Below, piece by piece: positions 46,001-53,629 of a stretch of DNA of 64,000 nucleotides. Under the pieces are notes generated by a model, which did no database searches, was not told where the DNA came from, and saw only the letters and a list, made by a program, of their open reading frames with translations. The first letter of the stretch is position 1, and every line of letters begins with the position of its first letter. Position numbers and translations under genes: made by a program. Origin of the DNA: Pararge aegeria (Eukaryota; Arthropoda; Insecta; Lepidoptera; Nymphalidae); NCBI RefSeq assembly GCF_905163445.1, contig NC_053191.1:17112001-17176000 (forward strand). Reading direction: 5' to 3'.

Positions 46001-49000
46001 ATTATGCTGATAATTTAATCAAAGCTTTATTTTTAGTTTTGTTTAATATATATATACATTACTGAAATCCTATTCTTCAATGTAAAACTTTTTACTTTTA
46101 TATGCATTTTAAATTTATAAAACTTTTCGTGTGCACGATACTTACATTGATTTATTTTAAAATTAAAAATTAAAAATACTGTATACTTAAAATAAAACTG
46201 TAACGAGTCGAATTCTGTACTTTAATATCTGTTCAATTGGATCCAATACTTTGAGACAATGTCAAAACCAATATCATACAATGAAAATATAATAAAAAAT
46301 AAAATAATTACAATTCCTTGGAAGGTTAATAACGGAAGGTTTTTTGCTAGATTTCTATTGATTATTATGATTAGGTCATTACAATATAATTTATACAATG
46401 CTATTATCTATTAAGCAATGCTTGATCGCCGTTGATTATTGATATTTGAAGTTAAAAAATCGGTGTTAAATTTCTTATTCGTGATCATAAAGTTTCAATA
46501 AGAACCTCAGAAATTTATAGTGGAAAGTGAAATTGTAGTGATGTGTGCAAACAAAAGTGTTATATGAACTTTTGGACTATAATAGCGCCGATTGCAGCAA
46601 TAACGAATTACGTGAGAGAATTCTTTACGATGCTTAAGAGAAGGACATCGAAGCGTTTTGTTTTGGGTGATACGTCTGTAGATGAGGAAAAATACGACGA
46701 TGAAGCAACGGAGGTCATGCCCTCCAGCTTGGTGCAGAAATTCCAAATGACTATCGATTCAGATCCTGACAGGCGCGAAAAAGAAGAAGAGGATCACATG
46801 CAGGTACCAGATGGTAGACTCCTTCGGCTCCCTCTTACGGGAAGTTTAACGTGAGTATTCCTAAATTATCTACGGTAGAATGAGAATGGGAGGTACATTA
46901 ACAGTATTGAGTTAATAGTAATATTAAAAAAAAAAAAAACCCTGTTACTAAAAGGTGGCGTGTTTTTAAAACAATGCTAATGATTCGAATATTTATAAAA
47001 TGAAAGAGTATCTACATGTTAAAACTCCTAATGATGTAAATTATGTATTCAGTGTATTATGTAAATTTATGAAAATTCAAGCCATCGACATTGAAAGTAA
47101 GGGTTTTAGGAATTTAATTACGGCAGCTACTTATAAATTCAGCTGTCAAATATTTGAACGATTTTTATACTTTCTCGGTCGTAGTAAGTTTGGTACAAAG
47201 GTTGTACTAACTACAGTCTAAGTTACTTACACTAAAAAATGTAAAATTATCTTGTTATAATGTCTGCCTTAGTAAACTATGCACACAAACTATTAAAATA
47301 CCTATTTAGAGATCGATGAATAAATACATGATCAAATATGTTTAATTTTAACAGGTCTGACCAAGATTTTAAGCAAGAAGGCTATGAATGGTATATATTA
47401 ATTATTGGTGTTTAACATTATAAAATGTAGGCTTAGGTAGGGTTAACTTGCTGGCCACAAGACAAATTAAGTCGCACGCATTTTTCCGCGATTTGAATAA
47501 ATGTATAGTGAGCAAGCCGCGCGCCGCGCTGCGCCGGTTACCTACCAGCTATCATGGCTTGGTTGGTATATATTCATAATTTTTTTTTAAGCTGATTGGT
47601 GGTTTTTTGTACATCAAATTAATATATTTTAAAATTATTATATTTTTAATTAAGATACCTATTTTACAAGCTTTAACTATTACTATAAAATTACGATTGC
47701 TTCAAAAATGTCTTCTTTAAATCTTCGTCGGGCTATTATAGTTAAGTTTTCATAAAATTTTAGTTAAAATATCCGGGATCTGATTCCGAAGTAAAGAGAC
47801 TTTAACGGATGAAAGACCATATTGCAAAACCATTTTCTTATTAAATTGTTACATTATGAAATGTCTACGATATATTGATTAAAAAGTAATAAACAAAAGA
47901 GTAGTATTAAGAAAATTAAATTTCTGGTGGATAAGAAGCATAAAGCTAAATTACTCGTAAATGTAAACGGCGCGGCGGTGGCCTGAGGCGGCCGTACTTA
48001 CGGCGGCTTTACTTCGGAATTCAATTTGTTGCTGTTTGTTTGTTGTTGTTTCTTGCAGTCCAAATAATATTTGAATGCGTACTTAATTTTCTTGTACGCA
48101 TAATTTAATTATTTAATTTTTTTTTTGCTTTGTAGTGAACTGAAATATCCTGAATATTGCTTAGTTTCTTTACATTGAATAGATAAAAGATGTCTATGTT
48201 CGATAATAAAAAAAACAGTGAAGTAACTTGTCAAAATGTGGCGATTTAGATTGAGTAAAGATTTGCCTATCAAATAACATGTGTCTGCTTTGGTATGTGA
48301 AGACTGATTAAATTGACTTCCATCGTTTCTGTATACCTACAATATAAAATCCGACCAACAATGTATAGATAACTACTTTGACCTTAAAAACAGTGTAAAC
48401 AAACTTGAGGGAACCTGTTTACTATTAGGTGAACTAAGCAACACTTAAAATAATATTACCTATGTAGGTATGTACTAAACGTTACATCCTTATTATATAA
48501 CTGATTTAATGTTTTAGTTTTAATCTGCTTAAGTCACAAAACATAATTTGTTGATTAGATATTAAAGTGTTAATTACCTAATTAGCGTTAAATTTAGTAT
48601 AAAAATACTGATTACTTAATAATTTTCTAATTTACAATTTTTAATTTATTTTATTAATTTATATACAGATGAACTCTGTTATCGTAATAGGAAAAATACA
48701 TACATTATTTCCAGTACTTGTTGCGTTGCAGCAGAAATTATCGATAATTACCTAGACCTTTCACATTACTACGCAAATCGGAAAAACATTTTCATACGCA
48801 ATAATCAGACCCAACACAATAATTAATATGGGCAACTCCTACAATTAATTATAATTTATATGCCATCCTCGTTTTGCGATACGTAAAGAGTGAGTGTGAT
48901 AGAGACGGAGGTATCGTATGATCCGTCATTCAAAGATCATTGGCGAACGTAACGTCACTTGAGAGCACGAAAACAAAAGCAAAACAGAGTTTCATTTTCG

Positions 49001-52000
49001 CGAAGAAATGTTGGATTTTTGTTGTTTTTACAATTTATTAATAGTTGTGAATATTTGTGATCTATAAAACAGTGATTTTTCTTTACGTTGCTTGGTGAAA
49101 ATGTACCCATCGATGAACGGTCTTTACTCCGAAGGGCCTTACAGGTTAGATTTTAGATTCAATTGTAATTTTTAATTTTTTTTCCATATAATTGGTATTT
49201 AATTTATAAGAATACGAATAACTGCATTATTTAAGAATAGTTTAATACATCCCTTCGTTTAATAAAGTTCCAAAGTAAAAATAAATTCGTGCAAAACTTA
49301 GTTAAGCAAACATTAAATTTCTCTTCAATTTCGCAATTTGCATGACTATTTGGCCACTTTCTTAAGATTTCTAATTAGGATTACAAAATACATGCGCTAT
49401 GAATGTGGTAATTCTAGAAAATTTGGACATAAAAAGCACTTTGAATTATATGTTATGTTTAAAAACAACATTAGAACTTGGGTAATAGTTATTATGTGTC
49501 TTATTTATAAGATTTTAATTCAGTACCTTTTAAATGACTGAAAACTTAAGTACTTTCCTCTCATTCCTATCCTCTCCTATCCAATCCTATTCACCCAAGT
49601 TTTAAGAGCAGCAGCAGTTCTTGAAAATGCAAATTGTGTGATCAGATAGATAAATGGATGGCGAATGAATGATGGCAGATAGAAATACTTGCATGTAGAT
49701 ATTTTTCTTATCTTGATAAATTGGAACATTTACTAAATAAAACTGATGCAATCACTGCTTTTTTTCTATATTTTTATACTCCTCAGAAACCTGGACTCTA
49801 AAACCTTGTATACTCTCCAGAATAGATGCTTTCGAAATTTTGTGCTGGTGCAGAGTATTAGGTGTTGTAGGCATCGCACAAACATGTTTATCTTGGAGGA
49901 GTTAAAGATCCAGACCCGTCTCTATAGTCTATGTGCTCAAAGACTTTTTGCCCATGGCGCAAATGCCTGATTGTTTAGAACATCTTATTATTATGGACCA
50001 AACTATCCTGTGTTACTCTCCGTCCTTTTAACTATCTCTATGAGTTGAAAAAATGAGTTTGATTAGTTGCATTATAATATTAATAAGGATTATGTTTTGA
50101 TAGTTTAGAATAAGTATTTGTGGTAAACTAAATTATTGTTAATCTACAGTGCAAATTATATAATTCTTTTAATATCAGTGTGAAGTCCAAGTAGCTGCTG
50201 GCTATCGCAATTAATTTAATCACATTTATCAGAGAATTAGGTCTTGACCTGATTATGCAAATAATTAAAATTGTAAACACTAAATACAATATGCAGCTGT
50301 TTTGCTAACAGCTTTGCGAATGTATGTAAAATCATTCATAAGAATTCTTAAAAAACAATAATATATATTTTTTTTTGGCTTGTTGCTATCCCACAATTAT
50401 TGCTATATATAGTATCCATATCACATATTAAATGTAATTGATTGTCAACCTGACAGCGTCTGTTGTTAAAAATATAACACATATTCAGTTAAATCTTGTA
50501 GTGAAAAATGCATGTATTAAAGTGTTTATTCTAAATGTATTCTAACGTATAATCCCTCTTCTCCAGGCCCTCTATGTCCCAGGGTACGGTGATACACAGT
50601 CAACGTTTTCAAGAGAAGGATTTCACCATCGCCACCCCTGAGGAATTTGTTCGACGCTTTCAAGGGACTAAGGCAATAAATAAGGTACATCTTACAAGCT
50701 TTTGTTTAACTAAACATGTACTTGAAAACATACTAAAATTAATGATGTCATATTTAAAGTAAACTGTCTTTCCTCAGGATGCAATCTTTTTCCTATAAAT
50801 GTTATGGAAATCTATTAAATGGTTTAGCGTTTTATTCGGTTTTTCAAAAATTCTGCGGGTACTGTTAGTTTTCCCAGGATATAAAGAATCCTATGTATGT
50901 CTAGAGGATGCAAGTAGTCTTTGTGCGAACCGTTGCTAAGATCTGTAAAGCTGCATATAGCTGGAACGTTACCCCCATTTTTCCCGGGATAAAAAGTATT
51001 ATATTATATCCAGGTTGTATTGAATGTAGGTACCAAACAAATAAACTAAAATATTTTATAATGGTAGTATGGAATTATAGAGTAGGTATACCAACTCATA
51101 ATCTTGCCATCCAAGACACGGCCATCCAAGACACAGAACTGCTGTTGGTATGCATGCTTGATTGGCACTTATGCGGTTTGTATTTATCATTATAAACCCA
51201 TTACAAGAAGGGTTTAGGATGTTGTCCATCACGCTGGCCCAGTGATAAATGGTAGACTTAAGAAGTCTTTGAGAACATTATGTAGAACTCTAGCATGCAG
51301 GTTTCCCTTACGATTTTATTTATTTTAATTTAATAGATGACCCGCGCAACTTCATGTGTACGCAATCGGTTATTACCGGTTTTAATATCGTAAAAACCCT
51401 AGATAAACCCATAGCAGCGCCACCTACGGGGTCCATTAAGAGGTGGAAGAGGTGGAAATATCCAGATTTGTTTAACAAAATATATCATACGCGGCGGGGC
51501 GGCCCGCGGCTTTTTTCTTGCTTTTAGAATTTCTATACGCGTCGTAACTACTAAACGATAGGTCCAATTTGAATAATTTTAAAAGGAATTTGCAGGTAGG
51601 TAATCTTTATTATAAAACGTATTTGTTTTGATGAGGATTGATTAATATCATGATAGCATTGTCACATCTTTCGATGGTACCCGTGTTTTGATTGACAAAT
51701 TATAACGAAATGCGGAGAACTCTTAAGCATCCGGGTTTTCCTACCATGTAATATTTAATTTCGCATAACTGAGCAGTTACAGGGGCGTGTCGCGGATCCC
51801 GGCCCCTCACGAAAGGAAGGCTGTAGTACGAACCACTAAGCTATCACCGCTTCTTTATTTATCACTCAAATTTTAATTCGCAATATTTGGATACTATTGT
51901 CTATTCATTTTAGATGCATGCTTATGGGCTACTTTTCGTGATGACGTCAATTTTATTATTGTGTGCCGGATTAGGCATAGATTTTATTATTTACGCACTC

Positions 52001-53035
52001 ATTCGTTTAAAATATAATTTATATGCGATTGTTATATAAAAATGTAGCAGGTTGTTATTCAACCTACGTGTTTACAACTGGGCACAGGCGTTTCACGTCT
52101 TTACGTGACGGTTTTAGAGCGTAGATTCACCACGCTATTCCAATGCGTGTTGGTGGGTTTTAACGATTAATATCACATGGTAATAAAAACTAGTTAGTTG
52201 TGGTTAGACCGCAAGCGTCTTAATCTGTATCTGTAGCAATAGCCACCGGGTGAGATTGCAATCAAAGCCAAATTGTACGTTCTACCTTATTGTGCTGTTG
52301 TATTTGTATCTCTGTAAATTTTCTCTGTGGTGTACAATAAGTGTATTCATTCATTCAAAGACTAACTCTTAGTGATATAATAGTAGATTGTTCAACAAGG
52401 GGGCAAAGCAATGTATTACGTTATGGGCGCCGGAATAAATCCCAAGCAAACGTGGGATCTTAACAAGAGAGTAACTCCCGAGCGTAGCGAGGGTGTTGCT
52501 CCTAATTGTTGCGAGGGTTTTTTTACAGTCGCCCAAAACATAACAAAATAACACCTTTGAATACTCTACTTTTCAAACCTCTCGAGCCAATTGATTCAAG
52601 TTTTGGAGGGATTTCTTTTACTATATATACTCTTATGACAAGGACGCCATCTCACGTTAGAACGAGACAGAGATAGTAAAATGAACAGATTTTATTAAGA
52701 TACGCCACGCGCCATGACAGTCCTTATTGAAATCATAAATTTCCTAGGGACTCCAGTTCAACATTACTTACTCGTTGAGCCTATAGGATGTATTGACGTA
52801 CTTGATCTTTCAATACTAGGCTATTTAATAAGGTATTGGCCAGAGAGAGTTGTGTGAAAGTTATGTGAAAAGATTTGGTACGCATGTTTTCTGTTAAATA
52901 TTATGTAATATTTTTATTTTGTTGAAGGTTCTGATCGCCAACAACGGCATCGGCGCGGTGAAATGCATGCGATCGATACGAAGATGGTCCTACGAGATGT
53001 TCAAGAACGAACGGGCCGTGCGGTTTGTGGTTATG
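30917..53035 (+). CDS. ACC: Acetyl-CoA carboxylase, 5' part with three alternative N-termini
   Basis: Cytosolic biotin enzyme making malonyl-CoA from acetyl-CoA, the committed step of fatty acid synthesis. Common exons 50567-50684 and 52928-53035 encode PSMSQGT, QEKDFTIATPEEFVRRF, INKVLIANNGIGAVKCMRSI and RRWSYEMFKNERAVRFVVM, the strongly conserved start of the biotin carboxylase domain. Three upstream coding starts can splice to 50567 in phase: exons 30922-31017 plus 31783-31943 (161 codons to the window's last exon), exon 46564-46850 (171 codons) and exon 49101-49144 (90 codons). The family protein is about 2,300-2,400 residues, so most of the gene lies beyond 64 kb. The intron after 53035 exceeds 10.9 kb and is full of LINEs. 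The gene is divergent from swm. Confidence 0.95.
31402..31663 (-). repeat. tRNA-derived SINE (family 1) in ACC intron
   Basis: Between the first two long-isoform exons. Tail AATAATGAATAAATATACTG; B box minus strand GGGTCGATTCCCACAACC; an extra AAGATTAGTATTACT separates the A-box end from the family's usual GGCC start. Confidence 0.85.
31783..31943 (+). CDS. ACC: ACC exon 2 of long isoform
   Basis: Acceptor TTTTGTATCCAG; donor GTGAGC from 31944. It encodes FTVGDETPEEEEPAHEGGD, then FPYAPPPNIKPKLTIVQQLA and AEKRSKL plus AG. The final AG and the first G of 50567 make Arg, giving SKLRPSMSQGT, the conserved AMPK-site context. It is GC-rich compared with its flanks. A LINE 3' fragment begins only about 30 bp after the donor. 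Confidence 0.9.
31972..32290 (-). repeat. LINE 3'-end fragment in ACC intron
   Basis: On the plus strand it reads AAAAATATCTTTATTCAAGT, GGCACTTTTGATGCGTACAT and CTACGAGGGTTCCAAACGCG, then ATTTACACCCAAGCTGTTTT, matching the minus-strand LINE end at 53640-53950. The upstream AGTCAAAGTCAAA repeats are its tail array. Confidence 0.8.
32505..32800 (-). repeat. LINE 3'-end fragment, second copy
   Basis: Same family and orientation as the copy at 31972, with tail array AAGTCAAAATCAAAGTCAAA and CTACAAGGGTTCCAAACGCG. The two copies are only about 215 bp apart and differ enough to be separate insertions. Confidence 0.78.
33540..33735 (+). repeat. LINE-like 3' tail with ATTCT microsatellite
   Basis: Ends in GTTCTGGTAAATAAACAAATTCTATTCTATTCTATTCTATT; the pentamer array looks like the tail of a non-LTR element. 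The preceding AATACCAGCGTTGTGGGTAC and GCACGACACATCATAGACTT would be its 3' UTR. The element family is unknown. Confidence 0.5.
34040..34370 (+). repeat. Helitron-like repeat remnant
   Basis: GCGCGTCATCCCCGAAACGA and GTATCGATTTTGAGAAGATT lead to a right end GAAGAAGTCGCGGGAAACAGCTAGTA, the CAGCTAG-T terminus seen in other Helitron-like repeats here. The left end is not clear. Confidence 0.5.
34372..35370. other. ACC intron, no gene seen
   Basis: Includes a locally GC-richer stretch at 34590-34740 with overlapping short frames and an A-run. It does not join in phase to ACC exons and has no recognised domain. Otherwise AT-rich. Confidence 0.4.
35373..35517. mobile_element. Degraded hAT-type MITE
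   Basis: Begins ACAGTGGCTTAAACAGAGTT, then TTGACCAGG, and ends with GTAGTGCTTTTGTGCATGTA and ATAAGCCACATTG. These are mutated forms of the ends at 26396-26983, with no clear 8-bp duplication left. Confidence 0.65.
35520..38225. other. ACC intron, no gene seen
   Basis: AT-rich. Two overlapping minus-strand frames at 37567-37834 contain EEFHTQNGTNVIFIIVYFRG and HRLFEEFAQFL in one frame and KMKLNGKCNFSNWF in the other, which could be a decayed coding piece of unknown origin. Nothing else was recognised. Confidence 0.35.
38617..38659. repeat. Perfect 16-bp inverted repeat
   Basis: TATTGGCTTAGGTCAA at 38617-38632 and its exact reverse complement at 38644-38659 with an 11-base loop (AGTCAGCAACG). 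Isolated in an ACC intron; function unknown. Confidence 0.85.
39207..39650 (+). repeat. LINE (family A) 3' UTR split by an RT fragment
   Basis: The left part has ACAGCAACTGCTGAGTGTAC. The right part (39563 on) has GTCACTACAGACAGATAGAC, TTGACGTTTCAAAAGTGC and CTTGAAATAAATTAATTATA. Between them is reverse-transcriptase coding sequence of a different, CR1-like element (39290-39562). Confidence 0.7.
39290..39562 (+). pseudogene. CR1-like reverse-transcriptase fragment (YADD box)
   Basis: One open frame encodes SSYHLYADDLQLYTAAPSND, then INNLNRDLDKINTWSETYG and LNPNKSQVAILGG. These align with YHMYADDIQIYRHS and KVNPAKSQAIIIGSP of the LINE at 43.1 kb but are clearly a different lineage. Only about 90 codons of the palm domain are present. 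Confidence 0.75.
39655..42480. other. ACC intron, no gene seen
   Basis: AT-rich. A local direct duplication of AGTTTCAAGTTTCAATAGTT type occurs near 40430-40460. No coding, RNA or classified repeat feature was found. Confidence 0.4.
42482..42615 (-). repeat. LINE (family B) 3' tail, inverted
   Basis: The reverse complement contains AGGTTGCCTGGCAGAGATCA, AGCGATAAGGCTGCCTTTTC and GGTGTACAAATAA, the family-B 3' UTR. It stands just upstream of the long plus-strand family-B copy, in opposite orientation. Confidence 0.78.
42757..42818 (+). repeat. TCTG microsatellite
   Basis: Imperfect array of TCTG/TTTC units inside a dispersed repeat. The following CATCACGTGAAATCTACTGA and GGATTTAAATAAAATTTGAT are typical of the interior of lepidopteran Helitron- or RTE-type repeats. 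Confidence 0.85.
43100..45435 (+). mobile_element. 5'-truncated CR1-like LINE (family B)
   Basis: Starts within the codons for KHLPAPWLS and runs to the 3' UTR (GGTTGCCTGGCAGAGATCGC, TAGCGATAAGGCCGCCTTTT, GGTGTACAAATAAAGAG) and an A/T-rich tail. It matches the 3' half of the family-B element at 56.0-61.5 kb, so it is an independent truncated insertion in the ACC intron upstream of the second alternative start. Confidence 0.9.
43119..45047 (+). CDS. LINE ORF2 fragment: reverse transcriptase (uninterrupted)
   Basis: An open frame of 642 codons with the full RT domain: DFRPISILPFLSKVLEK, QSGFRAGHSTVTALVKVTDD, LLDFSNAFNSVDYDI, GVPQGGVLSPLLFAIFIN and catalytic YHMYADDIQIY, then the C-terminal region (RLRSILPIPTKVML, LDYADASYLNL, KLKWLPIRRRRD). 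The endonuclease domain is absent because the copy is truncated. The listed start is only the first ATG; the coding frame enters from 43100. The lack of stops suggests a young insertion. Confidence 0.88.
   Translation: MPAPWLSEEIKILMHKKNTAKFNYKINDSDANRIKYHRARNRCNTLCRDAQRRHIHKSVENGDTAKTWKFLESLGVGKSSPKTSINIDIELLNKHFSTSDTIDSVNKERTLSILSSSSTPDFLSFTFKTFTECDVKKSILSIASNAVGTDSVSRNMIVPILDVVSPFLTHILNYSILTSKFPEAWKNAQVTPLPKKANPVSFSDFRPISILPFLSKVLEKLVYEQFHLFLNKNLLLSPLQSGFRAGHSTVTALVKVTDDIRWAMDNKELTVLILLDFSNAFNSVDYDILLSILRSINISPSVIDWFRSYLFGRRQRIRIEETSSSWCDVAAGVPQGGVLSPLLFAIFINSISKRISSLYHMYADDIQIYRHSTLDNLGSTVAAINTDLNEIFEWSRQYGLKVNPAKSQAIIIGSPGMRSRVDWGNLPSVDFNGVIIPFCASVKDLGLHLDKELSWSVQVRDLSRRTFGTFRSLCRLRSILPIPTKVMLAHSLFLSILDYADASYLNLSEDYLNKLERLQNLAIRFIFGLRKYDHVSEFRQKLKWLPIRRRRDLHVLSLLYCVLFNPKTPSYLKEKFKFLGVQSELRSSRALTLSMPFHKTKFYKHSFTVKATELWNALPLIIRQSKSLGIFKNAVKAHYLAQ
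45481..45856 (+). repeat. Helitron-like repeat (inverted partner at 51334)
   Basis: Left: TTATATAATAAATGCGAAAG. Right: GACGAAGTTGCGCGGGTCAGCTAG-T. Internal blocks AAATTATTCAAATTGGACCT and TTGTCAATCAAAACACTGGT reappear inverted at 51540-51715. Confidence 0.7.
46541..46567 (+). promoter_or_regulatory. Short upstream ORF overlapping the ACC start
   Basis: ATG at 46541 (G at -3) opens an eight-codon frame (MCANKSVI) whose TGA overlaps the ACC isoform ATG as ATGA at 46564-46567. If the transcript includes it, this arrangement would lower or regulate initiation at 46564, which has a weak context (T at -3). Confidence 0.5.
46564..46850 (+). CDS. ACC: ACC alternative first coding exon with hydrophobic N-terminus
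   Basis: ATG at 46564, donor GTGAGT from 46851, 95 codons plus AC. It starts with a hydrophobic run (FWTIIAPIAAITNYV) followed by a basic cluster (MLKRRTSKR) and acidic stretches. The AC joins G of 50567 to give Thr, reading LTGSLTPSMSQGT. Two bases left over is the same phase as the other two alternative starts, the main argument that this is a true ACC exon. The hydrophobic-plus-basic start resembles in style the membrane-targeting N-terminus of mammalian ACC2, although no homology is claimed. A second in-frame ATG at 46630 would remove the hydrophobic part. Transcript evidence is lacking. Confidence 0.75.
47000..48830. other. ACC intron, no gene seen
   Basis: Contains a 73-codon frame (47000-47221) without recognised domain, an A run near 46925, and two GC-richer patches at about 47515 and 47975. 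Otherwise AT-rich. Confidence 0.4.
48840..49100 (+). promoter_or_regulatory. Presumed promoter and 5' UTR of the short ACC isoform
   Basis: Directly upstream of the ATG at 49101. It is less AT-rich than its surroundings and includes GGCGAACGTAACGTCACTTG with an ACGTCA core, the sequence of a cAMP-response-element half. No splice acceptor is obvious just before the ATG, so this may be a true first exon. The transcription start cannot be fixed. Confidence 0.4.
49101..49144 (+). CDS. ACC: ACC alternative first coding exon, short isoform
   Basis: ATG in good context (GAAAATGT), encoding MYPSMNGLYSEGPY plus AG, then donor GTTAGA from 49145. Joined to 50567 it reads GPYRPSMSQGT, restoring Arg before the AMPK-type serine. 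Phase is identical to the other two starts. The exon is tiny, so the call rests on phase, context and the junction sequence. Confidence 0.72.
49745..49975 (+). pseudogene. LINE C-terminal coding relic
   Basis: An open stretch reads LRNLDSKTLYTLQNRCFRN and LEELKIQTRLYSLCAQRL, the post-RT region of Jockey-like elements (LQNR.LR followed by a leucine-rich helix). No RT core is left. It lies between the short-isoform exon and the first common exon of ACC. Confidence 0.55.
50567..50684 (+). CDS. ACC: ACC first common exon (AMPK site, start of biotin carboxylase)
   Basis: Acceptor CCCTCTTCTCCAG; donor GTACAT from 50685. After one base completing the split codon it encodes PSMSQGTVIHSQRFQEKDFT, then IATPEEFVRRFQGTKAINK, ending in phase 0. 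The serine of SMSQG occupies the position of the AMPK-phosphorylated serine of animal ACCs (Ser79 in rat ACC1; established knowledge), with Val at +4. The -5 and -4 residues come from whichever upstream exon is used. Confidence 0.95.
51190..51320 (-). repeat. tRNA-derived SINE (family 2) fragment
   Basis: Contains GGTTTAGGATGTTGTCCATCACGCTGG, AGTCTTTGAGAACATTATGT and AGCATGCAGGTTTCCCTTACG, the body of family 2; head and tail are missing. Confidence 0.65.
51334..51725 (-). repeat. Helitron-like repeat (inverted partner of 45481)
   Basis: The left end ATAGATGACCCGCGCAACTTC is the reverse of the GTTGCGCGGGTCAGCTAG terminus. AACGATAGGTCCAATTTGAA and GTGTTTTGATTGACAAATTA match 45481-45856 in reverse. 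The pair flanks two of the ACC alternative first exons. Confidence 0.65.
52927..53035 (+). CDS. ACC: ACC second common exon (biotin carboxylase N-terminus)
   Basis: The coding part is 52928-53035; acceptor TTGTTGAAG, donor GTCAGT from 53036. It encodes VLIANNGIGAVKCMRSIRRW and then SYEMFKNERAVRFVVM, the first strand-helix unit of the biotin carboxylase ATP-grasp domain. Most ACCs have Ala where this protein has Gly (NNGIAAVK versus NNGIGAVK). The expected continuation (TPEDL region) is not found before 64000. Confidence 0.95.
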
Positions 53036-53067
53036 GTCAGTATCAGTGTTGCCAGCGGCAGATAGTC

Positions 53068-53324
53068 AAATAAATAAATATACTATGAAAATACACACAT
53101 CGCAATCTAGCCCCAAAGTAAGCGTAGCTTGTGTTATGGGTACTAAGATGACTGATGAATATTTTTATGAATAATATACATAAATACTTATAAAATAAAT
53201 ATAAACACCCAGACACTGAAAAACATTCATCTTCCACACACAAACATGTACCAGCTGTGGGAATCGAACCCACGGTCATGGACTCAGAAAGCAGCGTTGC
53301 TCCCAACTGCGCCAGTCTGCCGTG
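53068..53324 (-). repeat. tRNA-derived SINE (family 1)
   Basis: Begins only about 32 bp after the donor of the second common ACC exon. Tail AAATAAATAAATATACTATG at left; minus-strand B box GTGGGTTCGATTCCCACAGC and A-box GCAGACTGGCGCAGTTGGG at right. Confidence 0.88.
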
Positions 53325-53629
53325 GCACTCTATTACACAAAAACTAAAAAGTTTTATTTATTAAGTAAAAAACACACGCTGAGAAGACAACCCTTAACTA
53401 GTGAAAAATAACAATAATAATAAATAACTCAAATAATAAGAATAAATAAAATAAAAACCAATGATGATATAAATTAATTGTTACTAATAATAATATTTTG
53501 TTATTGGGTATACTTATAATTTTGAATGACTTGTTAATTTTTTTTAATAGTTTTGATAAAATTGATGATATTAATTCATCAATTTCATTAATTCTATATA
53601 ACTATATAACATACAATAAAATTCAAAAT

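Noticed and set aside
46800..46806. Donor CAG-GTACCA inside the hydrophobic ACC exon
   Set aside because: Splicing there leaves phase 0 and would not fit the common exon at 50567; the GTGAGT donor at 46851 fits.
47000..47221. 73-codon frame in the ACC intron
   Set aside because: Looks protein-like in places but has no recognisable domain, and does not join in phase to ACC exons.
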